From assembly GCF_004339525.1 (NCBI RefSeq), contig NZ_SMGE01000001.1, forward strand, positions 4,216,001 through 4,280,000: a stretch of DNA of 64,000 nucleotides, written 5' to 3'. A program made the translations under genes and the position numbers. Below the pieces are notes generated by a model. That model did no database searches. It worked only from the letters and a program-made list of their open reading frames with translations, and was not told where the DNA came from. Of this stretch, positions 8,572 through 17,398 are shown one piece after another; the first letter of the stretch is position 1, and each line of letters starts with the position of its first letter. This stretch comes from Flavobacterium sp. 90 (GTDB lineage Bacteria > Bacteroidota > Bacteroidia > Flavobacteriales > Flavobacteriaceae).

Positions 8572-10638
8572 ATGAAATATTTATTAGTCCTACTATTAGC
8601 AGGTGTAACTTCTAGTGCTCAAATTCAAAAAGAGCAGCTAAATCTTATGCCGTGGCCTCAAAGTGTTGTTGTAAACGATGGGAATTTTGCTTTAGATAAA
8701 AATTTTAAAGTAAACATTACCGGAAATCCTAATTCCAGAATTTTTGGTGGAGTAACTCGCTTTTTGCGTCGCTTAGATGGTAGAACTGGTATCTTTTTTC
8801 AACAAGGTTTTATTACAAAATTAAATGAAGTTCCAACAGCTGAGCTTCAGATAAACTGTACAAAAAGCGGAAAAATTGGTTTATACGAAGATGAAAGTTA
8901 TCATTTAGACATCAAAAAAAATCAAATTACAATAAATGCAACCAGCGATTTAGGAGCACTTCATGGTCTTGAAACGTTACTGCAAATGTTGCAGAATAAT
9001 AACAACTCGTTTTATTTTCCGATCTCACAAATTTCAGATTTTCCAAGATTTACATGGAGAGGTTTGATGATTGATGTTGCAAGACATTTTCAGCCAATTG
9101 ATGTTGTAAAAAGAAATATCGATGGATTGGCAGCAATGAAAATGAATGTTTTTCACTGGCATTTGGTTGACGATCAAGGTTGGAGAATCGAAATGAAAAA
9201 ACATAAGAAGCTTATCGATGTAGCTTCGGATGGAATGTATTATACACAAGAGGAAATTAGAAATATCGTAAAATATGCTGATGAGCGCGGTATTTTAGTA
9301 GTTCCTGAAATAGATGTTCCTGGTCATGGATCTGCAATTTTAACGGCTTATCCGGAAATTGGAAGTAAATTGATTACACTGACAGGAGGAACGTCTGAAA
9401 AAAATATTCAAGGTACAGCAATTGCTACCTATGGAATTGAAAGAAATGCGGGTATATTTTCGCCAACATTAGATCCTTCAAATCCTAAAACATATCAATT
9501 ATTAAGTGAAATTTTTGATGAGGTTTGTCCCTTATTTCCCGGCGCTTATTTTCATATCGGGGGAGACGAAAATGAAGGGAAAGACTGGGACGCAAACCCG
9601 AAAATTCAGGAATTCATGAAGAAAAATAAGTTAGCCAACAATCATGAATTGCAGACTTATTTTACCATGCAATTAGTTCCAATGCTTACAAAACATGGAA
9701 AACAATTAATGGGATGGGAAGAAATTTTGACAAAAAACATGTCAAAAGATGCCATTATTCATTCTTGGAGAGGTCCAAATGAAGGAATGGTTGCAGGACA
9801 ATCTTTAACAGATGCAGTAAAAAAAGGATATAAAACAGTTTTATCAAACGGCTATTATATCGATCTAATGTATCCTGTTGCAAGTCATTATTTAAATGAT
9901 CCAATGCCAAAAGGAGTAGATTTAACTGCCGAAGAAAAAGCAAGAATATTAGGTGGAGAAGCTACAATGTGGACAGAACTTGCAACGCCAACAACATTAG
10001 ATTCAAGAATTTGGCCAAGAACAGCAGCAATTGCAGAAAGACTTTGGTCAGCTGGAGACATTACAGATTTGGCAAGTATGCGCAAACGTCTGGATGTAAT
10101 ATCTTTTAGATTAGAAGAATTAGGATTAACACACATTCGTAACAAAGCAGTGATTTTGAGAAATATCTCAAACAATCAAAACATAGAATTGCTTGAAGAA
10201 CTTTCAAATGTTTGCGAACCATTAAAAGGATACACACGTAATAAAGGAGGAACAGAATATCAAATGTATTCACCGTTTACACTTTTTGCAGATGCTTGCG
10301 GACCGGACGCTAAAGATTCTTTAGCTTTTGATGATGCTGTAAATCAGTATTTAGCAAATAAAACACCAGAGAATAAAGCAAAAGTTACCGCATTTTTCAC
10401 TAAATGGATTGCCTTAAATAAAGGACTAATTGAGTTAGGAGCAAACGCACCTTTAGTACAGCCAATTTTGCCTTTGTCAAAAAAATTAAATGATGCATCA
10501 CAAGAATTATTACTTGTTTTAGACAATAAATCAACATTAAAAGCTGAGGATTTAAAAACTCTAATAGAACAATGTAACACAAAAGAACACGCAGATGTTG
10601 AGTTATCAGTTTATGCGAGTCTTAAGAAATTGATATAA
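8572..10638 (+). CDS. GH20 beta-N-acetylhexosaminidase
   Basis: A 688-aa glycoside hydrolase family 20 enzyme that removes terminal N-acetylglucosamine from chito-oligosaccharides. The ATG at 8572 is preferred over the open frame back to 8533 because it starts a clean signal peptide (MKYLLVLLLAGVTSSAQ). After a GH20b-like N-terminal domain comes the catalytic barrel, with WHLVDDQGWRIE and HIGGDENEG. Asp332-Glu333 are the expected catalytic pair. A helical C-terminal extension of about 150 residues has no fold I recognise. The signal lacks a lipobox, so a soluble periplasmic enzyme is likely. It should finish oligomers imported by SusCD, and the GlcNAc would be phosphorylated and pass to the NagB protein. 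Confidence 0.93.
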   Translation: MKYLLVLLLAGVTSSAQIQKEQLNLMPWPQSVVVNDGNFALDKNFKVNITGNPNSRIFGGVTRFLRRLDGRTGIFFQQGFITKLNEVPTAELQINCTKSGKIGLYEDESYHLDIKKNQITINATSDLGALHGLETLLQMLQNNNNSFYFPISQISDFPRFTWRGLMIDVARHFQPIDVVKRNIDGLAAMKMNVFHWHLVDDQGWRIEMKKHKKLIDVASDGMYYTQEEIRNIVKYADERGILVVPEIDVPGHGSAILTAYPEIGSKLITLTGGTSEKNIQGTAIATYGIERNAGIFSPTLDPSNPKTYQLLSEIFDEVCPLFPGAYFHIGGDENEGKDWDANPKIQEFMKKNKLANNHELQTYFTMQLVPMLTKHGKQLMGWEEILTKNMSKDAIIHSWRGPNEGMVAGQSLTDAVKKGYKTVLSNGYYIDLMYPVASHYLNDPMPKGVDLTAEEKARILGGEATMWTELATPTTLDSRIWPRTAAIAERLWSAGDITDLASMRKRLDVISFRLEELGLTHIRNKAVILRNISNNQNIELLEELSNVCEPLKGYTRNKGGTEYQMYSPFTLFADACGPDAKDSLAFDDAVNQYLANKTPENKAKVTAFFTKWIALNKGLIELGANAPLVQPILPLSKKLNDASQELLLVLDNKSTLKAEDLKTLIEQCNTKEHADVELSVYASLKKLI

Positions 10639-10705
10639 AGAGAAAGTTTGGTTTGAATTAGTGTTTAGTAAGTTTAAGTTACCATGATTATTTAGTAATT
10701 CATTT

Positions 10706-10733
10706 ATCTCTACTAGAGATTTCTAGTAGAGAT
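10706..10733 (+). terminator. Perfect 12-bp stem-loop after the GH20 gene
   Basis: ATCTCTACTAGA (10706-10717) and TCTAGTAGAGAT (10722-10733) are perfect complements around a GATT loop. It lies 68 bp past the GH20 stop codon. No T-tract follows, so it may be a processing or 3'-stabilising structure rather than a factor-independent terminator. Confidence 0.45.
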
Positions 10734-11025
10734 AATTATGGTAAAACCGAAAAAAATCGCTATAAAAACCTGTTAAAAAGAATATAAGTATAAGAATTAT
10801 AGAAACCAAATAGTAACATTTAAAACCAAATAGACAGAATAGATTAAAAAAACATGACAAACAATTAAAGTATTAAAAATCGATGAACCCCAAATTTATC
10901 TTTTTGTATTTAAACTAATTTTTAAAAAAATTAAATAAATATCAATCAGTACTATTCACCAATGATTATGGATAAAATCAGTAATAGTAATATTTATTTT
11001 TAGAAGTAATATGAATTAATTTTTC

Positions 11026-11103
11026 CAATTGGTTGCAATCTTTTTTTTGCAATTGGTTGAATCCCAGTTGTTACATTTTATATACAGAGTTGCGGTATGT
11101 AAC
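11026..11103 (+). promoter_or_regulatory. Direct and inverted repeats just upstream of chiA
   Basis: CAATTGGTTG occurs twice in the same orientation, at 11026-11035 and 11050-11059, 24 bp start to start. Downstream, GTTACAT (11070-11076) and ATGTAAC (11097-11103) form an inverted repeat about 50 bp before the chiA start codon. The pair of direct repeats looks like a regulator-binding array, and the inverted repeat could be an operator or an mRNA hairpin. No regulator can be named. Confidence 0.3.
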
Positions 11104-11151
11104 TTATTTCGATTGGAATATTTCTTTTTATTAACCAATATTAATTTAATT

Positions 11152-14100
11152 ATGAAACATTATTACAGATTGCTTTTTTTGTTACTGTTTCCCTTACTCG
11201 CGTTAGCCCAACCAGCTCACGGTAAAAAGGTAGTAGGGTATTATGCGCAATGGGCTATTTATGCCCGTGATTTCAATATTCCCAAGATTGACGGGAGTAA
11301 ATTGACGCATTTGAATTATTCGTTTTATGGTACAACTTTCGATCCGGCACACCCGGAGAATACAAAGTTGTTATGTTTAGATTCCTATGCCGATTTTGAG
11401 CATATGGAAGGTGGAATTCCTTGGGATGCTCCTGTAAAAGGTAACTTTTATGACTTAATGAAACTTAAGGAAAAGTATCCGCACTTAAAAATTTTAATCT
11501 CTGTTGGAGGATGGACAAAAGGTCAGGATCTTTCTCCGATTGCTGCAAGTCCTGTAGCAAGAGCCGCTCTGGCTGCAGATATGGCAAACTTTATTACCAA
11601 ATATCCTTTTATCGATGGATTTGATATCGATTGGGAATATCCGCTTTCCGGTGGAACAGATGGTACCGAAGTAATTAACGGAGCCCCAATTCCTCCACAA
11701 AAATACAGCCCGGACGACAACAAAAACTTAGTTTATTTATTGAAAGCAATGCGTCAGGCAATGCCAAATAAATTAATCTCGATTGCTGCCGGAAACAATG
11801 TTCGTAAAGTTGCATCGCAATATTTAGGACCATCAAACAGAGCACAATACGGAATGACAGAAGATATTTCGACATATTGTGATTATATCACCTATTTTGG
11901 ATATGACTTTGGTGGAAACTGGTATGATAAAACGTGCTACAATGCACCTTTATATGCAAGCGGAAACACAAACGATCCGCTTTACGGAGCAACACAATCA
12001 GAATCACTTGATGAATTAACAAATCAATATTTGAACGTTGTTGGTTTTCCTGCGAATAAATTAATCATGGGATTACCTTTCTACGGAAAGAAATTTGATC
12101 ATGTAGCGACAAATTCAACAAATGGATTATTCGTTTCGGCTCCAAGAGATGTAGTTGCAGGATGCACAAATCCGCAAAATCCAACAGGAACTTGGGATGG
12201 TGCAGCAGCTTGTGAAAAATCAGGAAGTATCGAAATTTGCGATTTAGTCGGAAATCCGGTTACGAATTCACATGCTTATTTAGATCCAAATACAATGCAG
12301 GTTACATCATCTGCTGCAGCAGCAGGATGGGTAAGATATTTTGATAATACAACAAAAGTTCCTTATCTGTATAATGCTAGTTTAAAACAGTTTATCTCTT
12401 ATGAAGATAAGCAGTCAATGGATTTAAAAGTACAATATATTAAATCAAAAAATCTTGCCGGAGGTATGGTTTGGGAATTATCTCAGGACACAAGAGGTTC
12501 TGTACCAAATGCATTATTAACTCAGGTAGATACATCATTTGGAAGCGTTGTTCCCGGAACAGTAAGTATTGCAGGTTCTGTAAAAAACGGAACAGCTTTA
12601 GTTCCTGATGTAACAGTTGAACTTAGAAATGCAAGTAATGTAGTATTGCAAACAGTAGTTTCTACAGGAGGTAATTTTACATTCAGCAACTTGACTTCAG
12701 GACAAAATTATATACTTACAGCTGCAAAAGCTTCATATACTTTTACGCCTGTAAATTTAACAAACGTAACAGTTAACCAAACAGGAGTTGTTATCAATGG
12801 ATCACAACCTTTGTACACCGTTAGCGGAACTGTTCTTAACGGATCAACTGGAGTTTCTGGCGTTACAGTTACAGCTACATCAGGATCTACGGTTCTAACT
12901 GCGACTTCTAATGCAAGTGGAGTTTACAGCGTTGCTGGTTTAACAGCCGGACTTAATTTTACAGTTACAGCTGCAAAAACAGGATTCTCTTATACGCCAA
13001 CTTCAACAGTTTATAATGCGATAGGTGCCAATCAAACGTTGAATTTTGCTCAGGGCGCTCCAATTGTATATTATACAGTAAGCGGAACAGTTCTAAACGG
13101 AACTACTGGAGCTTCAGGAGTAACAGTTACAGCAACTTCGTCAGGAGGAACTTTTACTGCAACTACAAATTCAACTGGAGCTTATTCGATTGCTAATTTA
13201 CCGTCAGGCGGAACTTATACTGTAACTGCAGCTTTAGCAGGACAAACATTTACTCCGGCGTCAACAGTTTATACTAATTTAATAGCAAACAAAACATTAA
13301 ACTTAACACAAGATGCTGTTGTTGTTCCAACTAATAAAATTAGCGGAACAGTTAAAAACGGAACCGTTTTAGTAGCGGGTGCAAAAGTAGAAATCGTTTT
13401 ACCTTGGACAGATAGTACACACAACTGGAAAAGTGTAATTGCAACAACAGATGCACAAGGAAAATACAGCTTTGACAATTCAGTTGTAGCAGGATATACA
13501 ACAGTTACAAGTTTAAAATTAAATAGTTGGGAAAACGGAGAAGTAGTTTATTTACCAAATAATCTGGCAAATTTCCCAGTTCCGGCAAACCCAACAATTT
13601 ACAATTTTAATACAAGTACTACAGCAAAAGCAGCACAAGTTCAGGCAAATTTAATTAGCGGAAGCGTTAAAAACGGAACAACTCCGGTTGCAGGTGCAAA
13701 AGTAGAATTAGTGGTGCCTTGGACAGATAATACTCATAACTGGAAAAGTGTTTTGGCAACAACAGATGCATCAGGAAATTATACTTTCGATAATGCAGTT
13801 GTAGCAGGTTATACACAAATTTTAAGTTTGAAATTAAATGCATGGGAAAATGGCGACGTGACTTATTATCCAAATAACTTAGCCAACTTTGCAGTTCCAA
13901 CAACAGCAACAGTTTATAATTTTAATAGACAAGCAGTGGTTGCGACTAAACCAGTAGTTACCATTACAGCGCCAACAGCTTCGGCGATTGCTATAAATTT
14001 AGGATCATCAATTAATTTTGTTGCAAGTGTTGGATTAAGTGCTGCAGATGCTACTACAATTTCATCAGTTGTATTTAGTTTAGACGGACAAACCATAAGT

Positions 14101-15891
14101 GCTACAAATTCTTCAGGAACTTATACATCGGTTTGGACACCGGCAGCAAATCAGTTTTCTGCTTCTCATACGTTAACCGTTACGGCTACAGCATCAAACG
14201 GAACAACAGATGCAAAAACATATAGTTTTACATTAACTTGTTCAGGTGCAAACTGTCCAAATTCATTGCCTGTAATTACTTGGAATTCACCATCGAATAC
14301 TACAGTAAACCAAAGTACTTTCCAGGTTGTGCCAATTTCGGTTACAGCTGTAGATAGTAACGGATCAGTTTCAGGAGTTACTATTACAATAAATGGAGGT
14401 ACATTCAACATGACAGCAGGTACAAATAATACTTATACGTATAATTTTACACCATCTGCTTATCAGGATTATCCAGTTGTAATCAAAGCAACTGACAATC
14501 AATCTGGTGTAACTACATTAAACAATACAATCAAAATTGCTCCGGTGAGCACAAATAGATTCATTCCGCTTCCATCCAAAATTATTTTAGGATACGCACA
14601 TTCTTGGGAAAATGCAGGTGCTCCATTTTTATATTTTTCTCAAATGGTAGGAAGTAAGTTTAACGTAGTCGATTATTCTTTCGTAGAAACCGTTAATCGT
14701 GATGGTTATACACCAGTATTAACTACTAACGACAATAGATATTTGACCAATGGAGTTTTCAATAAGCAATTGTTGAAAAACGACATAAAATCTTTAAGAG
14801 ATAGCGGCGTTCCGGTTATTGTATCTATCGGAGGTCAAAACGGTCATGTTGTTTTAGACAATGTAACTCAAAAAAATATCTTTGTTAATGGTCTAAAAGC
14901 AATTATAGACGAGTACCAATTTGACGGGGTTGATATTGATTTTGAAGGCGGATCAATGAATTTTAGTGCAGGAGGTTTAAGAGATATTTCGTATGCGGGT
15001 ATTTCTGCTTATCCAAGATTAAAAAACGTTGTAGATGCTTTCAAAGAATTAAAAGCTTACTATGGCCCTGGATTCTTATTAACTGCAGCTCCTGAAACAC
15101 AATACGTACAAGGAGGATATTCTACCTATACAGATACTTTTGGATCTTTCTTACCAATCATTCAAAACTTACGTAATGAATTAGATTTGTTAGCAGTACA
15201 ATTGTATAATACAGGAGGAGAAAACGGATTAGACGGTCAATATTATGGTTCAGCTAAAAAAGCAAACATGGTAACGGCCCTAACCGATATGGTGATAAAA
15301 GGATATAACATTGCTACAACAGGAATGCGTTTTGATGGTTTACCAGCCTCAAAAGTTCTTATTGCATTGCCAGCTTGTCCAAGTGCAGCAGGTAGCGGTT
15401 ATTTAACACCGGCAGAAGGAATTAGCGCGATGCATTATTTAAGAACCGGAACCACTTTTACCGGAAGAACATACACTATGCAGGCAGGCGGACCATATCC
15501 TTCTTTAAGAGGATTAATGACTTGGTCAGTAAACTGGGATGCATCATCTTGTGGTAATTCATCTGAATTGTCTAAAGCATATGCTACTTATTTTGCTTCG
15601 CAGTCAACAGCAAAAACATTAGCGGTTGATAATATTCCTTCAAAAAGCAGTGCAACGATAGCGTATTTCAAAAACAATGCATTATCAGTTACAAATGAGA
15701 CTGAAGATATTGCTCAGATTGATGTATTCAACATCCTTGGACAAACATTAGTAAGTCATAAAAACGTTCAAAATAATAAAGAAATTCTGCTGCAAGATCA
15801 AAGTTTTTCAACAAAACAATTGTTCTTGGTTGTTGTTACAGACAAAGCAGGAAAAAAACAATCATTCAAAGTATTGAACTTCTTAAACTAA
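11152..15891 (+). CDS. chiA: ChiA: secreted chitinase with two GH18 domains and T9SS sorting tail
   Basis: A 1579-aa protein, close to the size of F. johnsoniae ChiA. The ATG at 11152 starts the signal peptide; the frame is open back to 11029 but without a sensible start. The order is: GH18 domain one (about 24-430, motif DGFDIDWE at 155-162, Glu162); five SG-V-NG beta modules starting near 472, 555, 641, 730 and 834; two Ig-like stretches (about 930-1130); GH18 domain two (about 1140-1475, DGVDIDFE at 1258-1265, Glu1265); and a C-terminal domain (IDVFNILGQTL...) like T9SS cargo tails. The family enzyme is secreted by T9SS and needed for growth on chitin. Modules four and five are Trp-rich and may bind chitin. 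Confidence 0.95.
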   Translation: MKHYYRLLFLLLFPLLALAQPAHGKKVVGYYAQWAIYARDFNIPKIDGSKLTHLNYSFYGTTFDPAHPENTKLLCLDSYADFEHMEGGIPWDAPVKGNFYDLMKLKEKYPHLKILISVGGWTKGQDLSPIAASPVARAALAADMANFITKYPFIDGFDIDWEYPLSGGTDGTEVINGAPIPPQKYSPDDNKNLVYLLKAMRQAMPNKLISIAAGNNVRKVASQYLGPSNRAQYGMTEDISTYCDYITYFGYDFGGNWYDKTCYNAPLYASGNTNDPLYGATQSESLDELTNQYLNVVGFPANKLIMGLPFYGKKFDHVATNSTNGLFVSAPRDVVAGCTNPQNPTGTWDGAAACEKSGSIEICDLVGNPVTNSHAYLDPNTMQVTSSAAAAGWVRYFDNTTKVPYLYNASLKQFISYEDKQSMDLKVQYIKSKNLAGGMVWELSQDTRGSVPNALLTQVDTSFGSVVPGTVSIAGSVKNGTALVPDVTVELRNASNVVLQTVVSTGGNFTFSNLTSGQNYILTAAKASYTFTPVNLTNVTVNQTGVVINGSQPLYTVSGTVLNGSTGVSGVTVTATSGSTVLTATSNASGVYSVAGLTAGLNFTVTAAKTGFSYTPTSTVYNAIGANQTLNFAQGAPIVYYTVSGTVLNGTTGASGVTVTATSSGGTFTATTNSTGAYSIANLPSGGTYTVTAALAGQTFTPASTVYTNLIANKTLNLTQDAVVVPTNKISGTVKNGTVLVAGAKVEIVLPWTDSTHNWKSVIATTDAQGKYSFDNSVVAGYTTVTSLKLNSWENGEVVYLPNNLANFPVPANPTIYNFNTSTTAKAAQVQANLISGSVKNGTTPVAGAKVELVVPWTDNTHNWKSVLATTDASGNYTFDNAVVAGYTQILSLKLNAWENGDVTYYPNNLANFAVPTTATVYNFNRQAVVATKPVVTITAPTASAIAINLGSSINFVASVGLSAADATTISSVVFSLDGQTISATNSSGTYTSVWTPAANQFSASHTLTVTATASNGTTDAKTYSFTLTCSGANCPNSLPVITWNSPSNTTVNQSTFQVVPISVTAVDSNGSVSGVTITINGGTFNMTAGTNNTYTYNFTPSAYQDYPVVIKATDNQSGVTTLNNTIKIAPVSTNRFIPLPSKIILGYAHSWENAGAPFLYFSQMVGSKFNVVDYSFVETVNRDGYTPVLTTNDNRYLTNGVFNKQLLKNDIKSLRDSGVPVIVSIGGQNGHVVLDNVTQKNIFVNGLKAIIDEYQFDGVDIDFEGGSMNFSAGGLRDISYAGISAYPRLKNVVDAFKELKAYYGPGFLLTAAPETQYVQGGYSTYTDTFGSFLPIIQNLRNELDLLAVQLYNTGGENGLDGQYYGSAKKANMVTALTDMVIKGYNIATTGMRFDGLPASKVLIALPACPSAAGSGYLTPAEGISAMHYLRTGTTFTGRTYTMQAGGPYPSLRGLMTWSVNWDASSCGNSSELSKAYATYFASQSTAKTLAVDNIPSKSSATIAYFKNNALSVTNETEDIAQIDVFNILGQTLVSHKNVQNNKEILLQDQSFSTKQLFLVVVTDKAGKKQSFKVLNFLN

Positions 15892-16046
15892 AGTTCGTCG
15901 CAATGAATAAAACACTGAAATAAAACATTGGAACGGTTAAAATTGAGTTTGGTTATTTATTTTTTAATCTGATTTTTATTTCGAATAAATGCATTGAACT
16001 CAGGTGATTTGTTATTTGGTTTTCACTTGAAGGAGAGCATTCTAAG

Positions 16047-16076
16047 CCTGGCAATTTTATTGCCAGGTTTTTTTTT
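16047..16076 (+). terminator. Intrinsic terminator of the chitin locus
   Basis: CCTGGCAA (16047-16054), loop TTTTA, then TTGCCAGG (16060-16067) followed by nine T's. A textbook factor-independent terminator 155 bp past the chiA stop, marking the end of the plus-strand chitin locus. Confidence 0.9.
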
Positions 16077-16110
16077 GTTTTAAAGGGAAGTTAATCTAAT
16101 GAAAATGTTT

Positions 16111-16205
16111 AGGAGCTATTTCCTACTATCCACTCCAATCTTTTATGCCGAACCCCGGCACAAAAGGATTTCCACTTCTATCAGGGCTAGGGCTTTAGGT
16201 TTTAT
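16111..16205. repeat. 95-bp dispersed element, copy 1
   Basis: Starts AGGAGCTATTTCCT and ends CAGGGCTAGGGCTTTAGG. The same ends are found, inverted, at 57797-57892, while the middle sections differ. The internal CCGAACCCCGG and related pairs suggest RNA or cruciform folding. Two copies in opposite orientation 41 kb apart indicate a dispersed repeat family. Confidence 0.6.
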
Positions 16206-16250
16206 TAGAAACAATTAAGATGAAGTAATCTCAAAGTAACCCCAAAGCAC

Positions 16251-16333
16251 GTCATTGTGAGGAACGAAGCAACCACAATACTATAGACAATTATTGACAT
16301 GGCAAGTGAGATTGCTTCGTTCCTCGCAAGGAC
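16251..16333. repeat. 83-bp REP-like foldback element, copy 1
   Basis: GAGGAACGAAGCAA near the left end is the inverse complement of TTGCTTCGTTCCTC near the right end, so the element folds into a long hairpin. Almost the same 83 bp recur at 17207-17289, and a diverged one at 60014-60097. Single arms occur at 17131-17161, 53989-54012 and 57587-57612. This resembles non-autonomous REP/MITE-type repeats. Confidence 0.75.
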
Positions 16334-16397
16334 ATAAAATCCGCGTTTTCGCGATAGCGAATCCGTTTAATCCGCGTACCATTTCTAGCAAAGCATT

Positions 16398-16958
16398 TTA
16401 AAAATTGTAACGATCAAAACGGCTCTTGAACAAATGATATAATTCTAAAGTATCAGAATCTAAAATTTGCGATTCATTATATTCTAAACCATAATTAATG
16501 TCAAGAATATCCAGTTCAATATTTTGATCATTTATTTGTCTGCTATATTTATTAAAAGACAATTGATCATCATCGATTGGAGGATTTGCCTGATTGTTCT
16601 TTTCTATTTCTGCTAAGATGATTTCAGATTTAAATTCAGGAAATTGTAAAACCTTATTTAAACTCCCATCCAGATTAAAAATCACGGCATTATTTGGATT
16701 TGGATATAAATTACTATTGCTAAATATTGCTACAATATATTGCAAATTAGCTGTAGGAAATCCTTCTACACTGCCTTCATTATCAAAAACAGAAATTTCC
16801 GTTTCGTTATATTCCCAAGCAATACCAAATCTTTTTCCTTTTAAAAACTCATTCTTTAAATTTTTATCAATTTTATCAAAATAAGATAAGTGAGGAGCAA
16901 GTATATCAATTGGAATTTGAATACCGTTTTCATTCGTTTTTTTCCAGTTTTTAATCAT
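16398..16958 (-). CDS. Hypothetical protein, 186 aa
   Basis: I do not recognise this family. The protein is soluble and acidic, with no signal peptide or membrane segment. It is rich in Asn, Ile and Glu, with an aromatic stretch GKRFGIAWEYNETEISVFD near residues 41-59 and an acidic tail. Its size, composition and solitary position between repeats recall immunity or cargo-type proteins of flavobacteria, but nothing in the sequence proves it. It is flanked on both sides by foldback repeats, so it may belong to a mobile or variable stretch. Confidence 0.6.
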   Translation of the reverse strand: MIKNWKKTNENGIQIPIDILAPHLSYFDKIDKNLKNEFLKGKRFGIAWEYNETEISVFDNEGSVEGFPTANLQYIVAIFSNSNLYPNPNNAVIFNLDGSLNKVLQFPEFKSEIILAEIEKNNQANPPIDDDQLSFNKYSRQINDQNIELDILDINYGLEYNESQILDSDTLELYHLFKSRFDRYNF

Positions 16959-17004
16959 GTTTTCAACAATATCAGTGTAAATCAGTTAAAATTTGCGTCA
17001 TATT

Positions 17005-17037
17005 ATCTTTGTCAAAGTTTCAAACTTTGACAAAGAT
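17005..17037. repeat. 33-bp perfect palindrome
   Basis: Left arm ATCTTTGTCAAAGTTT (17005-17020), a single central C, and the exact inverse complement at 17022-17037. The left edge includes TATCTTTG (17004-17011), an exact match to the Bacteroidetes -7 consensus, but no plus-strand gene follows. It could be a bidirectional transcript end or a protein-binding palindrome. Confidence 0.6.
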
Positions 17038-17206
17038 TTAAAAATCTCAAATCGCAAAAAGCAAGAACAAAAAATCAGTGTAAATCAGCTGGAATCAGTT
17101 TAATCCGCGTGCCATCTTAGCGCAAAGTAGCAAGTGAGATTGCTTCGTTCCTCGCAAGGACTAAAAAATCCGCGTGCCATCTCAACGTAAAGTAACCACA
17201 AAGCAC

Positions 17207-17289
17207 GTCATTGCGAGGAACGAAGCAACCGCAATACTATAGACAATTATTGACATGGCAAGTGAGATTGCTTCGTTCCTCGCAAGGAC
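17207..17289. repeat. 83-bp REP-like foldback element, copy 2
   Basis: Nearly identical to the element at 16251-16333, including the spacer around CTATAGACAATTATTGACA and the flanking AAAGCAC. The two copies lie 956 bp apart in the same orientation, enclosing the 186-aa orphan gene. Confidence 0.75.
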
Positions 17290-17398
17290 AAAAAATGAGA
17301 GTAAAAAGAAAAGTAAGAAACAAAAAAAAGCCACATAAATCCGCGTCTTCGCGATAGCGAATCCGTAAAATCCGCGTGCCATATTACCGCAAAGAAAT

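Larger units (their letters stand above)
10639..11151. other. Long intergenic region before chiA, 513 bp
   Basis: No credible gene. It contains the 12-bp-arm hairpin at 10706-10733, direct repeats near 11026 and 11050, and an inverted repeat at 11070-11103, all listed separately. The length suggests that chiA has its own promoter. The best -7-like string, near 10896, has too many T's to match TAnnTTTG exactly. Confidence 0.5.
16081..16397. other. Intergenic region filled with repeats
   Basis: About 320 bp without a gene between the chiA terminator and a minus-strand orphan gene. It holds three repeat elements found elsewhere in the window: the 95-bp element at 16111-16205, the 83-bp foldback at 16251-16333 and a short 'tcgcgatagcgaatccg' motif around 16340-16382. 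Confidence 0.7.
16959..17398. other. Repeat-rich intergenic region, 440 bp
   Basis: No convincing gene. It contains a perfect palindrome (17005-17037), a lone repeat arm (17131-17161), the second 83-bp foldback (17207-17289) and a 'tcgcgatagcgaatccg' motif (17349-17385). A 95-codon minus-strand frame across the repeats (17182-17469) is considered spurious. Confidence 0.7.
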
